DNA of 64,000 nucleotides from Rubrobacter_D sp963840835 (GCA_963840835.1 CAWJAM010000013.1:62001-126000); one strand, 5' to 3'. Numbered from the stretch's first letter, positions 35,922 to 44,467 are shown. A program made the numbers and translations. Notes: generated by a model from the sequence alone, not told the origin.

Positions 35922-36197
35922 CTAGGTGATCGCGAGGTCGTAGTGCTCCTGGAGTCCGAGCCAGAAGCGGGGACGCATTCCGGACCAACGCGCGAGCCTG
36001 AGGGCCATCTCCGCGGAGACACCTCGCTTGCCGTTGACGATATCGTAGACCTTCTGGCGGTCTACCCCGAGGGCCCCGGCGAGCTTGTTGGCGTTGATGC
36101 CGAGGGGCACGAGCCACTCCTCGCGCAGAATCTCGCCAGGATGTACAGGAGGGTAGACCCTCTCCTCGCGCTCTATCTCCTCTGCCCAGTCGCCCAT
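35922..36197 (-). CDS. higA: HigA-family antitoxin
   Basis: 91 residues with the family opening PPVHPGEILREEWLVPLGI, the helix-turn-helix NKLAGALGVDRQKVYDIVNGKRGVSAEMALRLARW (about residues 38-72) and FWLGLQEHYDL. Such proteins bind a HigB RNase and repress their own promoter. No higB is visible upstream, where repeat alpha begins 22 bp away, so it is an orphan. The last residues may be altered by the junction with the receiver remnant. Confidence 0.87.
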   Translation of the reverse strand: MGDWAEEIEREERVYPPVHPGEILREEWLVPLGINANKLAGALGVDRQKVYDIVNGKRGVSAEMALRLARWSGMRPRFWLGLQEHYDLAIT

Positions 36198-36218
36198 GTC
36201 TTCTCCTTTGCTAATGGG

Positions 36219-36314
36219 CTCTTATGGAAGCATCTTCCCGAGCGTACACTCGTTTTCGGTGGGAGGTACACCCTCCCGCGTTCTCGGCTGCTCCAATGGC
36301 GAGGAGATCCATCT
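36219..36314. repeat. Direct repeat alpha, right copy
   Basis: Matches 6405-6508 apart from 8 missing bases. Here it separates an orphan higA from the XRE/RES pair. Confidence 0.8.
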
Positions 36315-36444
36315 TACCGACAACCTTCCCCGCGAGAGGATAAGCACCTGGCGTTATGCTCCCGCTCGTGTCGCCGAAAGAGGGTTCGGTTGATGTGTTA
36401 TTCTTGGTACACAGCCAATTACTAGATCAACTACAGGAGAAGCG

Positions 36445-37116
36445 ATGGCGCTCAAGGATCTGGAAGGTCTCCACGAGGCGGCCAGGGGACTCTCCTCACC
36501 GGAGACGGTGGAGGCGACCAAGCGGGCGATGTCGGCGGTGGCGAAGGACGAGCTGCAAGAGGCGCTGTACACGCGGCTACTGGGGTGGTTCGCTGCGTCT
36601 GTGGGAGAAGTGGATAGGGTAGAGCTCGTGAGGGCGGCCTCTGCCCCGTCCAACGCCGAGCTGCTGTTCTGGCTGTTCGAGCAGGCGGCGCTCGGGGATG
36701 CTCTGGAGGAAGGGCCTCTCGTGAGGGCCAGGCTCAGGGGTGTACGGGCACGCCGGGAGTTGCTCGGTGCGGAAGGGGGCGCGGTAAGCTCCGGCCAGAC
36801 CGCGGAACTACTTGGCATCACGCCGCAGGCGGTGGACAAACGCCGCCGGGCGGGGAAGCTCCTGGCGCTCCCTGTGGGACGTGCCTACCTCTACCCCGTC
36901 TGGCAGTTTGACGAGCGCGGTCGGGGCGGTGTCGTTGCTGGGCTCGAGGAGGTTCTGGACAGCTTTGGGGTGGAGGAGGCGTGGATGAAGGCCTCCTTCT
37001 TCCTCAGGCAGAACGGCCGGCTGGGCGATAAGAGGCCGCTTGACGCCCTGCGAGACGGGGAGATCGAGGCCGTCGAGCGCGCGGCGCGCGCCTACGGGGA
37101 GCACGGCGCGGAGTGA
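36445..37116 (+). CDS. Xre/MbcA/ParS-type antitoxin
   Basis: AGGAGAAGCG precedes the ATG. 223 residues: helical N-terminal half, then a DNA-binding segment GQTAELLGITPQAVDKRRRAGKLLAL (about residues 117-142) and a C-terminal toxin-binding region (EEVLDSFGVEEAWMKASFFL). The last codons overlap the start of the RES gene by four bases (GTGA), so the two are co-translated. It should bind and block the RES enzyme and autoregulate. Confidence 0.82.
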   Translation: MALKDLEGLHEAARGLSSPETVEATKRAMSAVAKDELQEALYTRLLGWFAASVGEVDRVELVRAASAPSNAELLFWLFEQAALGDALEEGPLVRARLRGVRARRELLGAEGGAVSSGQTAELLGITPQAVDKRRRAGKLLALPVGRAYLYPVWQFDERGRGGVVAGLEEVLDSFGVEEAWMKASFFLRQNGRLGDKRPLDALRDGEIEAVERAARAYGEHGAE

Positions 37117-37703
37117 AGCAGAGGCTGGGGCCGCCCCACGACCTCGACGAGAGGGAGCTGCCGATCGTCAGGCTCGAAGGACCGTGGCTCAGGCTGCACG
37201 CCGCGGGGCGTGAGCCGGTCTTCTTCGGCAAGACGGGTCTGAACCGTTTCGACGATCCAGAGGGTGAGTTCGGGGTACTGTACGTGGCGGAGGATGCTTT
37301 CGGGGCGTTCATCGAGGTATACGGGCGGGATCCCGGCCTGAACCTGGTCGCCGAGGCTGACCTCCGCGGGCGCGTCCTCTCAGAGATTGCGGTCGAAAGA
37401 GGGCTCAGGCTGGTAGACCTGACGGGGCCGGCGAGGATCGGGACCACGGGCGCGATCTCGACGGACCCGCACGAGCTGGTGCGACCATGGTCACACGCCA
37501 TCTACGGGCACCCCTCTCTCCCTGAGGGCATCTACTACCGACTCAAGCACGACCTCGACCGGAAGGGCGTTGCCATTTTCGACCGGGAGGGGATCGTGGG
37601 CGCCGCGAGGTCTAATGGTCGTGGGTCCCTGATGGACCCGGAAAACGCGGGCATGCTCGGCGAGATCCTCGACGAGTACGAGTTCGGCTTGATCCCCCGC
37701 TAA
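37113..37703 (+). CDS. RES-domain toxin (NAD+-targeting)
   Basis: The GTG overlaps the antitoxin stop. 196 residues with the RES core: Arg in LNRFDDPEGEFG (about 45), LYVAEDAFGAFIEVYG with Glu (about 60-73), and RPWSHAIYGH with Ser (about 125-135). Known RES toxins degrade NAD+ by phosphorolysis or hydrolysis, or modify proteins with ADP-ribose. The pair is complete, in contrast to the broken pair in the left copy of this segment. Confidence 0.87.
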   Translation: MKQRLGPPHDLDERELPIVRLEGPWLRLHAAGREPVFFGKTGLNRFDDPEGEFGVLYVAEDAFGAFIEVYGRDPGLNLVAEADLRGRVLSEIAVERGLRLVDLTGPARIGTTGAISTDPHELVRPWSHAIYGHPSLPEGIYYRLKHDLDRKGVAIFDREGIVGAARSNGRGSLMDPENAGMLGEILDEYEFGLIPR

Positions 37704-37808
37704 ACACGTTCGCGAGACCGTGGACCTGCGACGCTCGCTTCCCGTAGGTCGCAGCGGACGACGGGCCCGAGCACACAGCGCGTGGACACATTTTCAGAGC
37801 CCGAGGGT

Positions 37809-37979
37809 TACTGCAACCGGACCAATACGCACGCGTACGGGATGGACGAGTTGCTGCGGCGAATCTCGTAAAATACCTGCAAAACGTTATAATTACCGAA
37901 CGGCCTGGTACGGGCCAGAACGCATCTTTTCGGACTCTTGATCTCTAGGTTCCAGGTTCGAGTCCTGGGCGGCTCACTC
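37809..37979 (+). repeat. Direct repeat beta, right copy, with tRNA-Lys 3' part
   Basis: Aligned end to end with 7604-7774. The tRNA part reads GACTCTTGATC, GGTTCGAGTCC, GGGCGGCTCA. As on the left, the 5' half of the tRNA is missing. Downstream to 38220 I see no gene. Confidence 0.7.
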
Positions 37980-38220
37980 TCTTTCTTCTTGCAAACTGCG
38001 GTAAATCCAGAAAGCGCGCGTTTAGTGCTAGAGCTCCATGACATTAGTTTGACACTATCCGGGTGCTTGCACAAACAGCGGCTGGCGCGTGAAAATGTTG
38101 AGTACTTCTCCACTCGGTACCGCAACTGACGGTAGTCCATCGGGTTTCCAATGTAAGGCTCGCTCAGGCGCGTTACAATGAGCTATAGCTATGTCAATGT
38201 GATTTGGAGGGGGAGACGGA

Positions 38221-38268
38221 TTGAGACGAGCATACATTTTGTCGGCCATGTTGGAGGTATCGTCAAAT
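38221..38268 (+). pseudogene. 5' stump of a gene interrupted by IS256
   Basis: GGAGGGGGAGACGGA precedes a TTG start (RRAYILSAMLEVSSN). The frame enters the left IS end at 38269. A coherent C-terminal coding part follows the other IS end (39648-39965). Joining the two is an inference. Confidence 0.35.
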
Positions 38269-39647
38269 GTTGTGGATTGGACTCCATGATCACGCGGCTA
38301 CCTTCTCCTCGCTTCCTTCGACCAACTCTCCGCTCTTGAACTCGGCTCCGGCCCTCACCAACGCCACGAGGTGGGATCCGGTCAGTTTCCTCCACCTCCC
38401 CTCAGCAACCTCTATCAACTTCTAGATCATCGCCAAGCCCGCCTGTCTCGTTCCCGGACCTTTGGTTACATCCGTCCGAGCCCTCACCGGCGCGAAAACC
38501 GACTCTATCGGGTTGGTCGTCCGTAAGTGCCGCCAATGCTGGGCAGGGTAGTCGAAGAAGGCAAGCAGGGCTTCCTTCTCGGCGGTGATCTTGGCGACGG
38601 CCTTCGGCCACTTCACCCCGAACTCATCGGCGAATGACTCCACAGCCTTCTCGGCGTGCTTTTTGTCCTCGGCACAGGTTATCTCTTTGATGGCGACCTT
38701 CGCTCGTCCGTGGACGCTTTTGGGCATCGAGTCGAGAACGTTTGAGGTCTTGTGAATCCAGTCCCGCTGATGGCGAGTCTCAGGAAAGACATCCCTGATC
38801 GCGCTCCAAAAACCCAAAGCCCCATCTCCGAGTGCCAACTCCGGTGCTCTCATGCCTCGCTTGTGGAGATCTCGCAGCAGACAGGCCCACGACTCTTCTG
38901 ACTCCCGGTAGCCCTCGGCGATGGCTACCAACTCCTTTGTGCCGTCGAGCCTGGCTCCGAGCACGAGCAGGCAGCACAGCCGACCATCGTGACCGAGCCT
39001 CACCGGGGTATGGATGCCGTCTACCCAAATGTAGACGTAATCCCTCTCCGAAAGATCACGCTCCTGAAAGCTTTCGTGTTCGGTTTGCCAATGCTCCGTA
39101 AGGCGGGTAATGGTGGCCGCCGAAAGGCCGGCGTCGCTGCCGAAGAACTCCGCAAGCGCTGGTACAAAGTCCCCGCTCGAAAGGCCGTGCAGATAAAGCA
39201 GGGGCAAAACCTCTGTGACCTTCGGAGAGCGACGCATGTAGGGCGGCAAGATCACGCTCTTGAACCGCCTACGGCTGCCAGCCTCGTCGAGGCGGCGGTC
39301 ATTGACCCTGGGGGCCTTCACCTCCACTGATCCAGCCCCGCAGACGAGCTGGCGCTCTCTGGCGTAGCCGTTGCGGACCACCAGGGCGCAACCATCATCG
39401 TCGCGCTCGCCCCTGGCACCTTCAAGGTATTCATGCACTTCGGCCTCAAGCGCTTCGGCGAGCATCCTACGGGCTCCGGCTCTGGCGATCTCGTCGAGGT
39501 CGAGCAAGAGTTCTTCACGATCGCCCTCAACCTGATGTATCCTTTCCAACGGTGTCTCCTTCCCACCGACGCGCCAACGTCGGTTTTCCATTCGATTGCT
39601 CGAAGGGAAGGTACACCACGCTCTTCAGGAAATCCCTAATCCACAAC
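38269..39647 (-). mobile_element. IS256-family insertion sequence (second type)
   Basis: Inverted ends GTTGTGGATT (38269-38278) and AATCCACAAC (39638-39647) bound a transposase unrelated in detail to the copy at 5020. Length 1379 bp. No clean target duplication. Confidence 0.75.
38290..39591 (-). pseudogene. IS256-family transposase with an amber codon near the C-terminus
   Basis: From the ATG at 39591 the frame is intact for 389 codons: VYIWVDGIHTPVRL, LALGDGALGFWSAIRDVF and TTNPIESVFAPVRARTDV supply the DDE acids. A TAG at 38422-38424 stands where the family usually has Tyr (AMI-stop-KLIEVAEGRWRKLTG). The same frame then continues 44 codons to a TGA at 38290. The truncated form lacks the terminal helices, so activity is doubtful. 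Confidence 0.87.
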
Positions 39648-39965
39648 TTTCGATCATATCTCCTAGCACTGTTCGATGTCCCGCTTCTTGCAACGGGTGA
39701 AGAAGATTTATACGCTACCCTGGCCCCTTCACCAAGCCTAACTGAAAAACAACTGCGCGAGATCCTCTATGATCAACTTGTGACTCGCCCAACAGCAGCG
39801 ATTAGTTACGAGAGTCTATCCAACGATGCGCAAGAAGCTCTCGCTGAGTACATTCAGCGTTATTCTGGTGTCACACTAGGAATCGGCCGCATTGATCCGC
39901 TTACCGGTATCTGGAACCCAATACCACCTTATCCTACTACCCCAAAGCGGTCTATCGAGAGCTAG
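39648..39965 (+). pseudogene. C-terminal part of an unidentified gene downstream of IS256
   Basis: The frame SYLLALFDVPLLATGEEDL, SLTEKQLREILYDQLVTRP, QEALAEYIQRYSGVTLGIG reads like a real, partly helical protein and uses more A/T at third positions than its neighbours. It stops at 39965. No family recognised; possibly phage-related. Confidence 0.4.
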
Positions 39966-40013
39966 AGCGCAAGGACAGCACCCACCATCCCGTAGCCTGC
40001 CCGAAGGTGAGTT

Positions 40014-40260
40014 TGCGATTGATCCGGACCTCGTCGTCCGGGTAGGAGCGTCCGAAGAGTCTCGGTTCTCCCGAGGAGGGCTTGAGGAGGTTCATGAGCA
40101 TCTCGAACAAGGTGCTCTTGCCGGATCCATTGGGGCCGACCACAGCCACGATTTGGCCTGGCTCTATCCGGAGGTCCACCGGCCCGAGCTCGAAGTCCCC
40201 ACGGGTCTTCTTTACGCCTTCGAGCGAGATCTCCGTCGTCTCTTGCGACGACCTGGTCAT
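40014..40260 (-). pseudogene. ABC transporter ATP-binding protein, N-terminal fragment (right copy)
   Basis: The start overlaps the GntR stop (ATGA). Walker A VGPNGSGKSTLFEML is present; homology ends at DDEVRINR, after which foreign sequence runs to a stop at 39952. It is the same break as in the left copy at 8047. Confidence 0.8.
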
Positions 40261-40688
40261 TGCGCGCCTCCCCTGTCGATTGCGTCTTCTTCCCTCTGCA
40301 ACGTCTCTTCGAGGCGGCGGAGTATCTCCTCCCCGCTCAGGCCGGCCCGCCTCCCCGTCCTTGCGGTCTCCCTCACGGCCTCCTCGAAGGGTTCGCGCAG
40401 GTAAGCGGCCACCTTCTCCTCTGAGATTTCTGCAACGACGGTCCCCCTGCCCGACCTGGTACGGACGAAGCCCTCGCGCTCGAGGTCCCCGTAGACCCTC
40501 CTGGTGGTGATCACACTGCAGGCGAGGTCCCTGGCGAGCGCCCGGGTGGAGGGGAGCTTCGTCTCCGGCTTCAGGTGGCCGGCCAGGATGAGGTCCTTGA
40601 GCTGCGACTCTACCTGGGCGTACATCGGCGCCGGGTCGTCCATCGAAATGTAGAGCGGGAGGCGCGGCTCCCTCGGTTTCTCGTTCAC
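40257..40688 (-). CDS. GntR-family (YtrA-type) transcriptional regulator
   Basis: 143 residues: winged helix MYAQVESQLKDLILAGHLKPETKLPSTRALARDL, TTRRVYGDLEREGFVRTRSGRG (about residues 20-85), then a short C-terminal helical dimerisation part, the size of the YtrA subfamily that controls ABC transporters. It is followed by the truncated ABC gene, overlapping by four bases. A dyad at 41107 may be its operator. Only the C-terminal third survives in the left copy at 8290. Confidence 0.88.
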   Translation of the reverse strand: MNEKPREPRLPLYISMDDPAPMYAQVESQLKDLILAGHLKPETKLPSTRALARDLACSVITTRRVYGDLEREGFVRTRSGRGTVVAEISEEKVAAYLREPFEEAVRETARTGRRAGLSGEEILRRLEETLQREEDAIDRGGAQ

Positions 40689-40698
40689 CCCGACACGC

Positions 40699-41037
40699 TC
40701 ATGTAGACCCGCTTTCGGTCAAGTTCCTTTTCTCGAGGCGTCCGGCTGCTACGCACGCCAGGACCATGACGGACACCGATCCGGTCAGTATCGAGAGGAC
40801 CGCAGGGAGCGCCCCGTGTGCTTGCGCGAGCCCCACGGTCCTCTCCGCCAGACGGAGGTCCACCGTCCATTCCAGGATGACCAGAGCGAAGGCGACGGCC
40901 GCTGCGCCACCCATGAAGATCCGGGCTTGGAGGAAGCCCATGAACAACAAGAGCAAGCCCGCAAGCGGGTAGGAGATCCACACCCGTCTCACCTCCCTCT
41001 TCGCGAGCCAAAACGCCCCCGCGAACACCCCTGCCAT
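40699..41037 (-). CDS. Small membrane protein, possibly an internally deleted ABC permease
   Basis: 112 residues with three or four membrane helices (WISYPLAGLLLLFMGF, GGAAAVAFALVILEW, PAVLSILTGSVSVMVLACVAAG). It precedes the GntR gene by ten bases and shares its promoter. The N-terminal FWLAKREVRRVWISYP style is that of ABC-2-type permeases, which are far longer, so an in-frame deletion is likely. Start ATG follows GGGGAGAGGCGAGCAGG. Confidence 0.6.
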   Translation of the reverse strand: MAGVFAGAFWLAKREVRRVWISYPLAGLLLLFMGFLQARIFMGGAAAVAFALVILEWTVDLRLAERTVGLAQAHGALPAVLSILTGSVSVMVLACVAAGRLEKRNLTESGST

Positions 41038-41106
41038 CCTGCTCGCCTCTCCCCGGTGCTCGTGCCCGACGCGCTCACCCTTCCACCCCTCCGTCCCTGT
41101 TGTTGC

Positions 41107-41128
41107 ACATATGTAGTATACTCAATGT
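41107..41128. promoter_or_regulatory. Candidate GntR operator/promoter dyad
   Basis: ACATATGTAGTATACTCAATGT is an imperfect dyad centred on AGTATACT, which also supplies a minus-strand TATACT -10 box about 75 bp upstream of the operon. Confidence 0.45.
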
Positions 41129-41290
41129 AGGGTACCGAAACAGGAATGTCAAGTGATAAGGGGGACACTTCTGGGGATACTTCTGTACGGAAAGGCGCTA
41201 GATGAGTGGTTGGGAAGCAAACGAGTACCGGAACATGCTGGTACAGTTCCGATTCCGTTCCGCTGCTTCAAGGGCTTCGCCTATTTCGCC

Positions 41291-41335
41291 TCCAGGGAGT
41301 TCTGCGAACTTCGCCTTAACGGCATTTTAAGGAGG
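41291..41335 (+). repeat. REP-like repeat
   Basis: AGTTCTGCGAACTTCGCCTT then AACGGCATTTTAAGG, missing the GGAGTGCGTGG module. Confidence 0.6.
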
Positions 41336-41462
41336 TCCCTACCAGTAGACTGGTTACCTGGCATATACATAGACCCTTGCGCCACTGCTATAGTACCCGC
41401 GGTCTATACTAGAGCAATGGGTGGAGGGCGAGTCCACCATACTGCTGGGAAAGGTGTTGAGG

Positions 41463-42647
41463 ATGCGAACGTCAGAGACAATGCGAGCGGCTTCACGGCT
41501 GCTACTGAGCCAGCCGATCTTCTGCTTGCTCGCAGTGTTGGCGGCGGTGGTGGTGCTAGGAGTGCTCGGTCCACTCAAGGTAGTTCATGCTGCCGATGTA
41601 GCCGTCGAGGGCGAGAACTTTGACCGTAAGCCCACTGGCACCCGAGTTGTAACCAACACTATCTACCACAACGGCCAGGCGCTTGAGTTTACCGACACGG
41701 TAAAAGCCACCGAGACGGTGACCTTCTCTAGCGAGGGCGACGTGGTGCTGTGGGCGCGTGCTTCACAGAGGGGTGGCTCGCCCAAGCTCAGGGTGAGCGT
41801 CAACGGCACCTTCACGGCACCGGCGCAGGCCATAACCAACAGCGGTGCTCCCGCGCCCTACACCTTTGACGTGAACGCTCCTTCGGGGAGCGTCCAGATA
41901 GGCGTGAAGGCTGCCAACACGGGCTTGGGGCGTCACCCGTTCTTGGATTACGTGACCTTCCTCCCCAGCAGTGGTGGCGGTGGCGGTAGCTTGACCTATA
42001 TCGGCTCAGCAACAGGTAATACAGGCACAACTCCACAAGTTAAGGTTACCGTTCCGGTACCTCCAGGCACAGAGCAGGGTGATTTTATGCTTGCTCTTCT
42101 TCAGGCGGATTATGGCAATGTGGGTGGAACTCTTCCTTCAGGCTGGACATTAATTGATGAGCATCTGGAGGGTAGGGATTTATCACTCCACGCATATTAC
42201 AAAGTTGCCGCAGCTACAGAGCCACCGTCATATACTTGGAACGTAGTGAATGCTGCACTTCATCCGCTTGCCGGGGGCACCATCCTGACTTTCAGAGGTG
42301 TAGATCAAGCAAGCCCCGTATTTGCAAACACTGTCAATCCTGAAACAGCGGATCCGGCTAAGATTAACTGCCCAAGTGTGAATGCGCCAAACGGGGGAAT
42401 GCTGGTTTGCGGTTTTACACATGATGATCCACAGCCTGACATCAAGGCCCCTGCAGGCATGACCCGTGTCAGTAACTTTATCATCAGGAATGATGATGCT
42501 CACGCGGTAGCATATGAGCCAATTGCAAAAGCCGGAGCTACCGGTTTACGATCAGCAACGATAAATCCCAATATCAAAGGCGGGAAGAATGACATAAGTA
42601 TGGCGATTTCTCTTCGTGCTTCAGCGGTCAATTCCTCGTCGCCTTGA
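41463..42647 (+). CDS. Secreted chimeric protein with carbohydrate-binding-like N-terminal domain
   Basis: The ATG at 41463 (site AAAGGTGTTGAGG) gives 394 residues. After a signal peptide ending VVHAAD comes a 130-residue CBM35-like domain (VAVEGENFDRKPTGTR, LWARASQRGGSPKLRVSVNG, LGRHPFLDYVTFLP), then a GGGGG linker. The 215-residue second domain (PPGTEQGDFMLALLQADYG, LPSGWTLIDEH, TILTFRGVDQASPVF) is seen in diverse secreted and phage proteins. From about 41990 the third codon positions become clearly AT-richer, so the second domain was probably acquired separately. Likely a surface or extracellular binding protein. Confidence 0.78.
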   Translation: MRTSETMRAASRLLLSQPIFCLLAVLAAVVVLGVLGPLKVVHAADVAVEGENFDRKPTGTRVVTNTIYHNGQALEFTDTVKATETVTFSSEGDVVLWARASQRGGSPKLRVSVNGTFTAPAQAITNSGAPAPYTFDVNAPSGSVQIGVKAANTGLGRHPFLDYVTFLPSSGGGGGSLTYIGSATGNTGTTPQVKVTVPVPPGTEQGDFMLALLQADYGNVGGTLPSGWTLIDEHLEGRDLSLHAYYKVAAATEPPSYTWNVVNAALHPLAGGTILTFRGVDQASPVFANTVNPETADPAKINCPSVNAPNGGMLVCGFTHDDPQPDIKAPAGMTRVSNFIIRNDDAHAVAYEPIAKAGATGLRSATINPNIKGGKNDISMAISLRASAVNSSSP

Positions 42648-42828
42648 TCTATGGGCACCTAGCCTAATCGGGACGGGGCCATGAGGCCTATTCACCCAAG
42701 TGCCTAGTACTACTCCGTTAATTGCTAGAGAGCCGGTGGAAGAGTCTTTTCGAGAAGAATGGCCATGTGACCTATAGACTGGACGCCTCCAAGTCAGTAG
42801 GATCGTTTTCACGAGCGCTGATGCTCTG

Positions 42829-42920
42829 GCGCCGCGAGAAGGGCAAACCCGCCGCGAGGCGGGGGCGCAAAGCCTAAGGGCCTGTCAAAGAGCAGGCAGC
42901 CGGGTTGCCGAACGGCGGTG
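42829..42920 (+). promoter_or_regulatory. Cyclic-di-GMP-I (GEMM-I) riboswitch, copy 2
   Basis: GGCAAACC, stem CCCGCC/GGCGGG with GNRA loop GCGA, GCGCAAAGCCT, stem CCTG/CAGG, GGCAGCCGGG and the closing P1 arm GGCGCCG/CGGCGG. Upstream 42765-42812 also matches 2849-2896 (GGACGCCTCC, AGTAGGATCGTT), so promoter and aptamer were copied together. The aptamer ends about 60 bases before the leader ORF start. Confidence 0.9.
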
Positions 42921-42981
42921 GGGTCGCGCACGAGACTCCTGGCATACCGTTCCTCCCCGGAGAGAAAGGAGAGTAAGCGGC

Positions 42982-43038
42982 ATGCTCAGGAGCGCGGCAA
43001 GCAAGCTGATGTGGGTGGGTGTCATAAATGCAGGATGA
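42982..43038 (+). CDS. 19-codon leader ORF, truncated start of a secreted-protein gene
   Basis: GAAAGGAGAGTAAGCGGC gives the ATG at 42982 a strong start. The peptide MLRSAASKLMWVGV resembles the N-terminus MIRSALSKVLWM of the exported protein at 14467 but stops at 43036-43038. It overlaps the FAD oxidase start (43028) in another frame, so the two may be translationally coupled. Confidence 0.5.
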   Translation: MLRSAASKLMWVGVINAG

Positions 43039-44392
43039 GCTCGCTAACGGCGGGAGTAAACTCACGGGACGTCTGGTTTTTCCCGATAGTCCGGACTATG
43101 AGAGCGCTCGTGTCCTCTGGGCCCGACAATTCTCTACGTTTCCCCTCGTAATCGTATTCTGTCAAAACGTCCAGGACGTCGTTAATGCTATCAGTTGGTG
43201 CCGAGAGCACGATGTCGCCTTTCGCGCCCGCAGCGGTCGGCATGCCCTGGAAGGGTGGTCCTCCTTAGATGGTGGGGTGGTCATTGACGTAAGCGATATG
43301 AACCAGATCCACGTCGATGAGCGCGCGGGGGTGGCTACTGTGCAGACCGGCGCCACCCAAGGGGCTATCGTGGACGCGCTGGGGCAGATGGGTTACACCA
43401 TTCCTAGCGGAGGAGAGGCTGACCCCGGCATCGCAGGCGTCCTCCTTGGAGGGGGTATCGGCCTGCTCGCGCGAAGCATGGGTCTGGCCTGCGATCACTT
43501 GCTTGGCGTCGAAATGGTGATCCCCTCCGGCAATCAGGGTGCCCAGGTGATACGGGCCGACGAACACAACAACGCCGACCTCCTGTGGGCTTCACGCGGG
43601 GGCGGAGGCGGCAACTTCGGCATCGCCACCTCCTTCACCCTCGATATCCGCCCCATCTCCACCGTCACGATCTACGAAGCAACGTGGGATTGGCAACACC
43701 TGAGCGAGCTATTGAGCGTATGGCAGGACCTGGCGCCCTCCGCGGACGAACGACTGGACTCGGTCTTTGTCGCGTCTTCAAAGGCAGCGGGCACCATCAC
43801 CTCCTATGGCTTGTTCATCGGATCGGAGGAGGCGCGGCTGCGCGATCTGCTCCAACCCCTGCTTGGGATCGGGAAGCCCGAAGTTAGGATCGAAGCCATG
43901 TCCTATCTCGATGCCTTCAAGCACTTCGCCTTCCCCACCGATCCGCCGAAAAAGGACAAGTTTTCCTCGGTCTGGGTCTATGACTCTTTACCATCCGAGG
44001 CAATCGAGACGGTACGCGGTTTCCTGACGGACACTCCTGCTGACGAGGCCAATATATGGTGCTTGGCCTGGGGTGGGGCGGTGGGGAAGATACCGGCCGG
44101 AGACACGGCGTTCTTTCATAGGAAGGCACGCTACTACATGGAGTGGGACGTCCCCTGGGAGGACTCCGGTGGGGAGAAAGAGGCCATCACGTGGGTCGAG
44201 CGATTCCGCGCGGCGATGGGTCCCTACGTCGAAGGGTCCTACATCAACGTGCCCGACCGCAGCATCAACAACCTCAGGACCTACTACGGCGACAACCTTG
44301 CCCGGCTCCAGGAGGTCAAGCGCAAGTACGACCCAGAGAACGTCTTCCACTTCGAGCAGAGCATTCCCCCAGGAGGGGAGAGTGATGACTAA
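43028..44392 (+). CDS. FAD-dependent oxidase of the berberine-bridge (BBE) family
   Basis: 454 residues. PCMH-type FAD domain: FRARSGRHALEGWSSLDGGVVIDVSDMN with the His used for covalent flavin (about residue 72), GVLLGGGIGLLARSMGLACDHLLGVEMV with a Cys at the second possible attachment site (about 155), GGGGGNFGIAT. The C-terminal BBE segment NLRTYYGDNLARLQEVKRKYDPENVFHFEQ is complete. Such enzymes oxidise sugars, alkaloids or other alcohols with O2. The ATG at 43028 has no good ribosome site of its own and probably relies on the leader ORF; expression would answer to c-di-GMP. An MFS transporter follows 75 bases on. Confidence 0.9.
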   Translation: MQDELANGGSKLTGRLVFPDSPDYESARVLWARQFSTFPLVIVFCQNVQDVVNAISWCREHDVAFRARSGRHALEGWSSLDGGVVIDVSDMNQIHVDERAGVATVQTGATQGAIVDALGQMGYTIPSGGEADPGIAGVLLGGGIGLLARSMGLACDHLLGVEMVIPSGNQGAQVIRADEHNNADLLWASRGGGGGNFGIATSFTLDIRPISTVTIYEATWDWQHLSELLSVWQDLAPSADERLDSVFVASSKAAGTITSYGLFIGSEEARLRDLLQPLLGIGKPEVRIEAMSYLDAFKHFAFPTDPPKKDKFSSVWVYDSLPSEAIETVRGFLTDTPADEANIWCLAWGGAVGKIPAGDTAFFHRKARYYMEWDVPWEDSGGEKEAITWVERFRAAMGPYVEGSYINVPDRSINNLRTYYGDNLARLQEVKRKYDPENVFHFEQSIPPGGESDD

Positions 44393-44467
44393 GGAGCACC
44401 AAGGCGCCACCAACCGCAGGCTCTACGGTCTACAGGAGCCGAAAGCCGGAAAGCAAGGAGAGCACCG

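Noticed and set aside
36198..36420. higB upstream of higA
   Set aside because: No frame shows HigB motifs; the DNA is repeat alpha, also found at 6405 without any higA.
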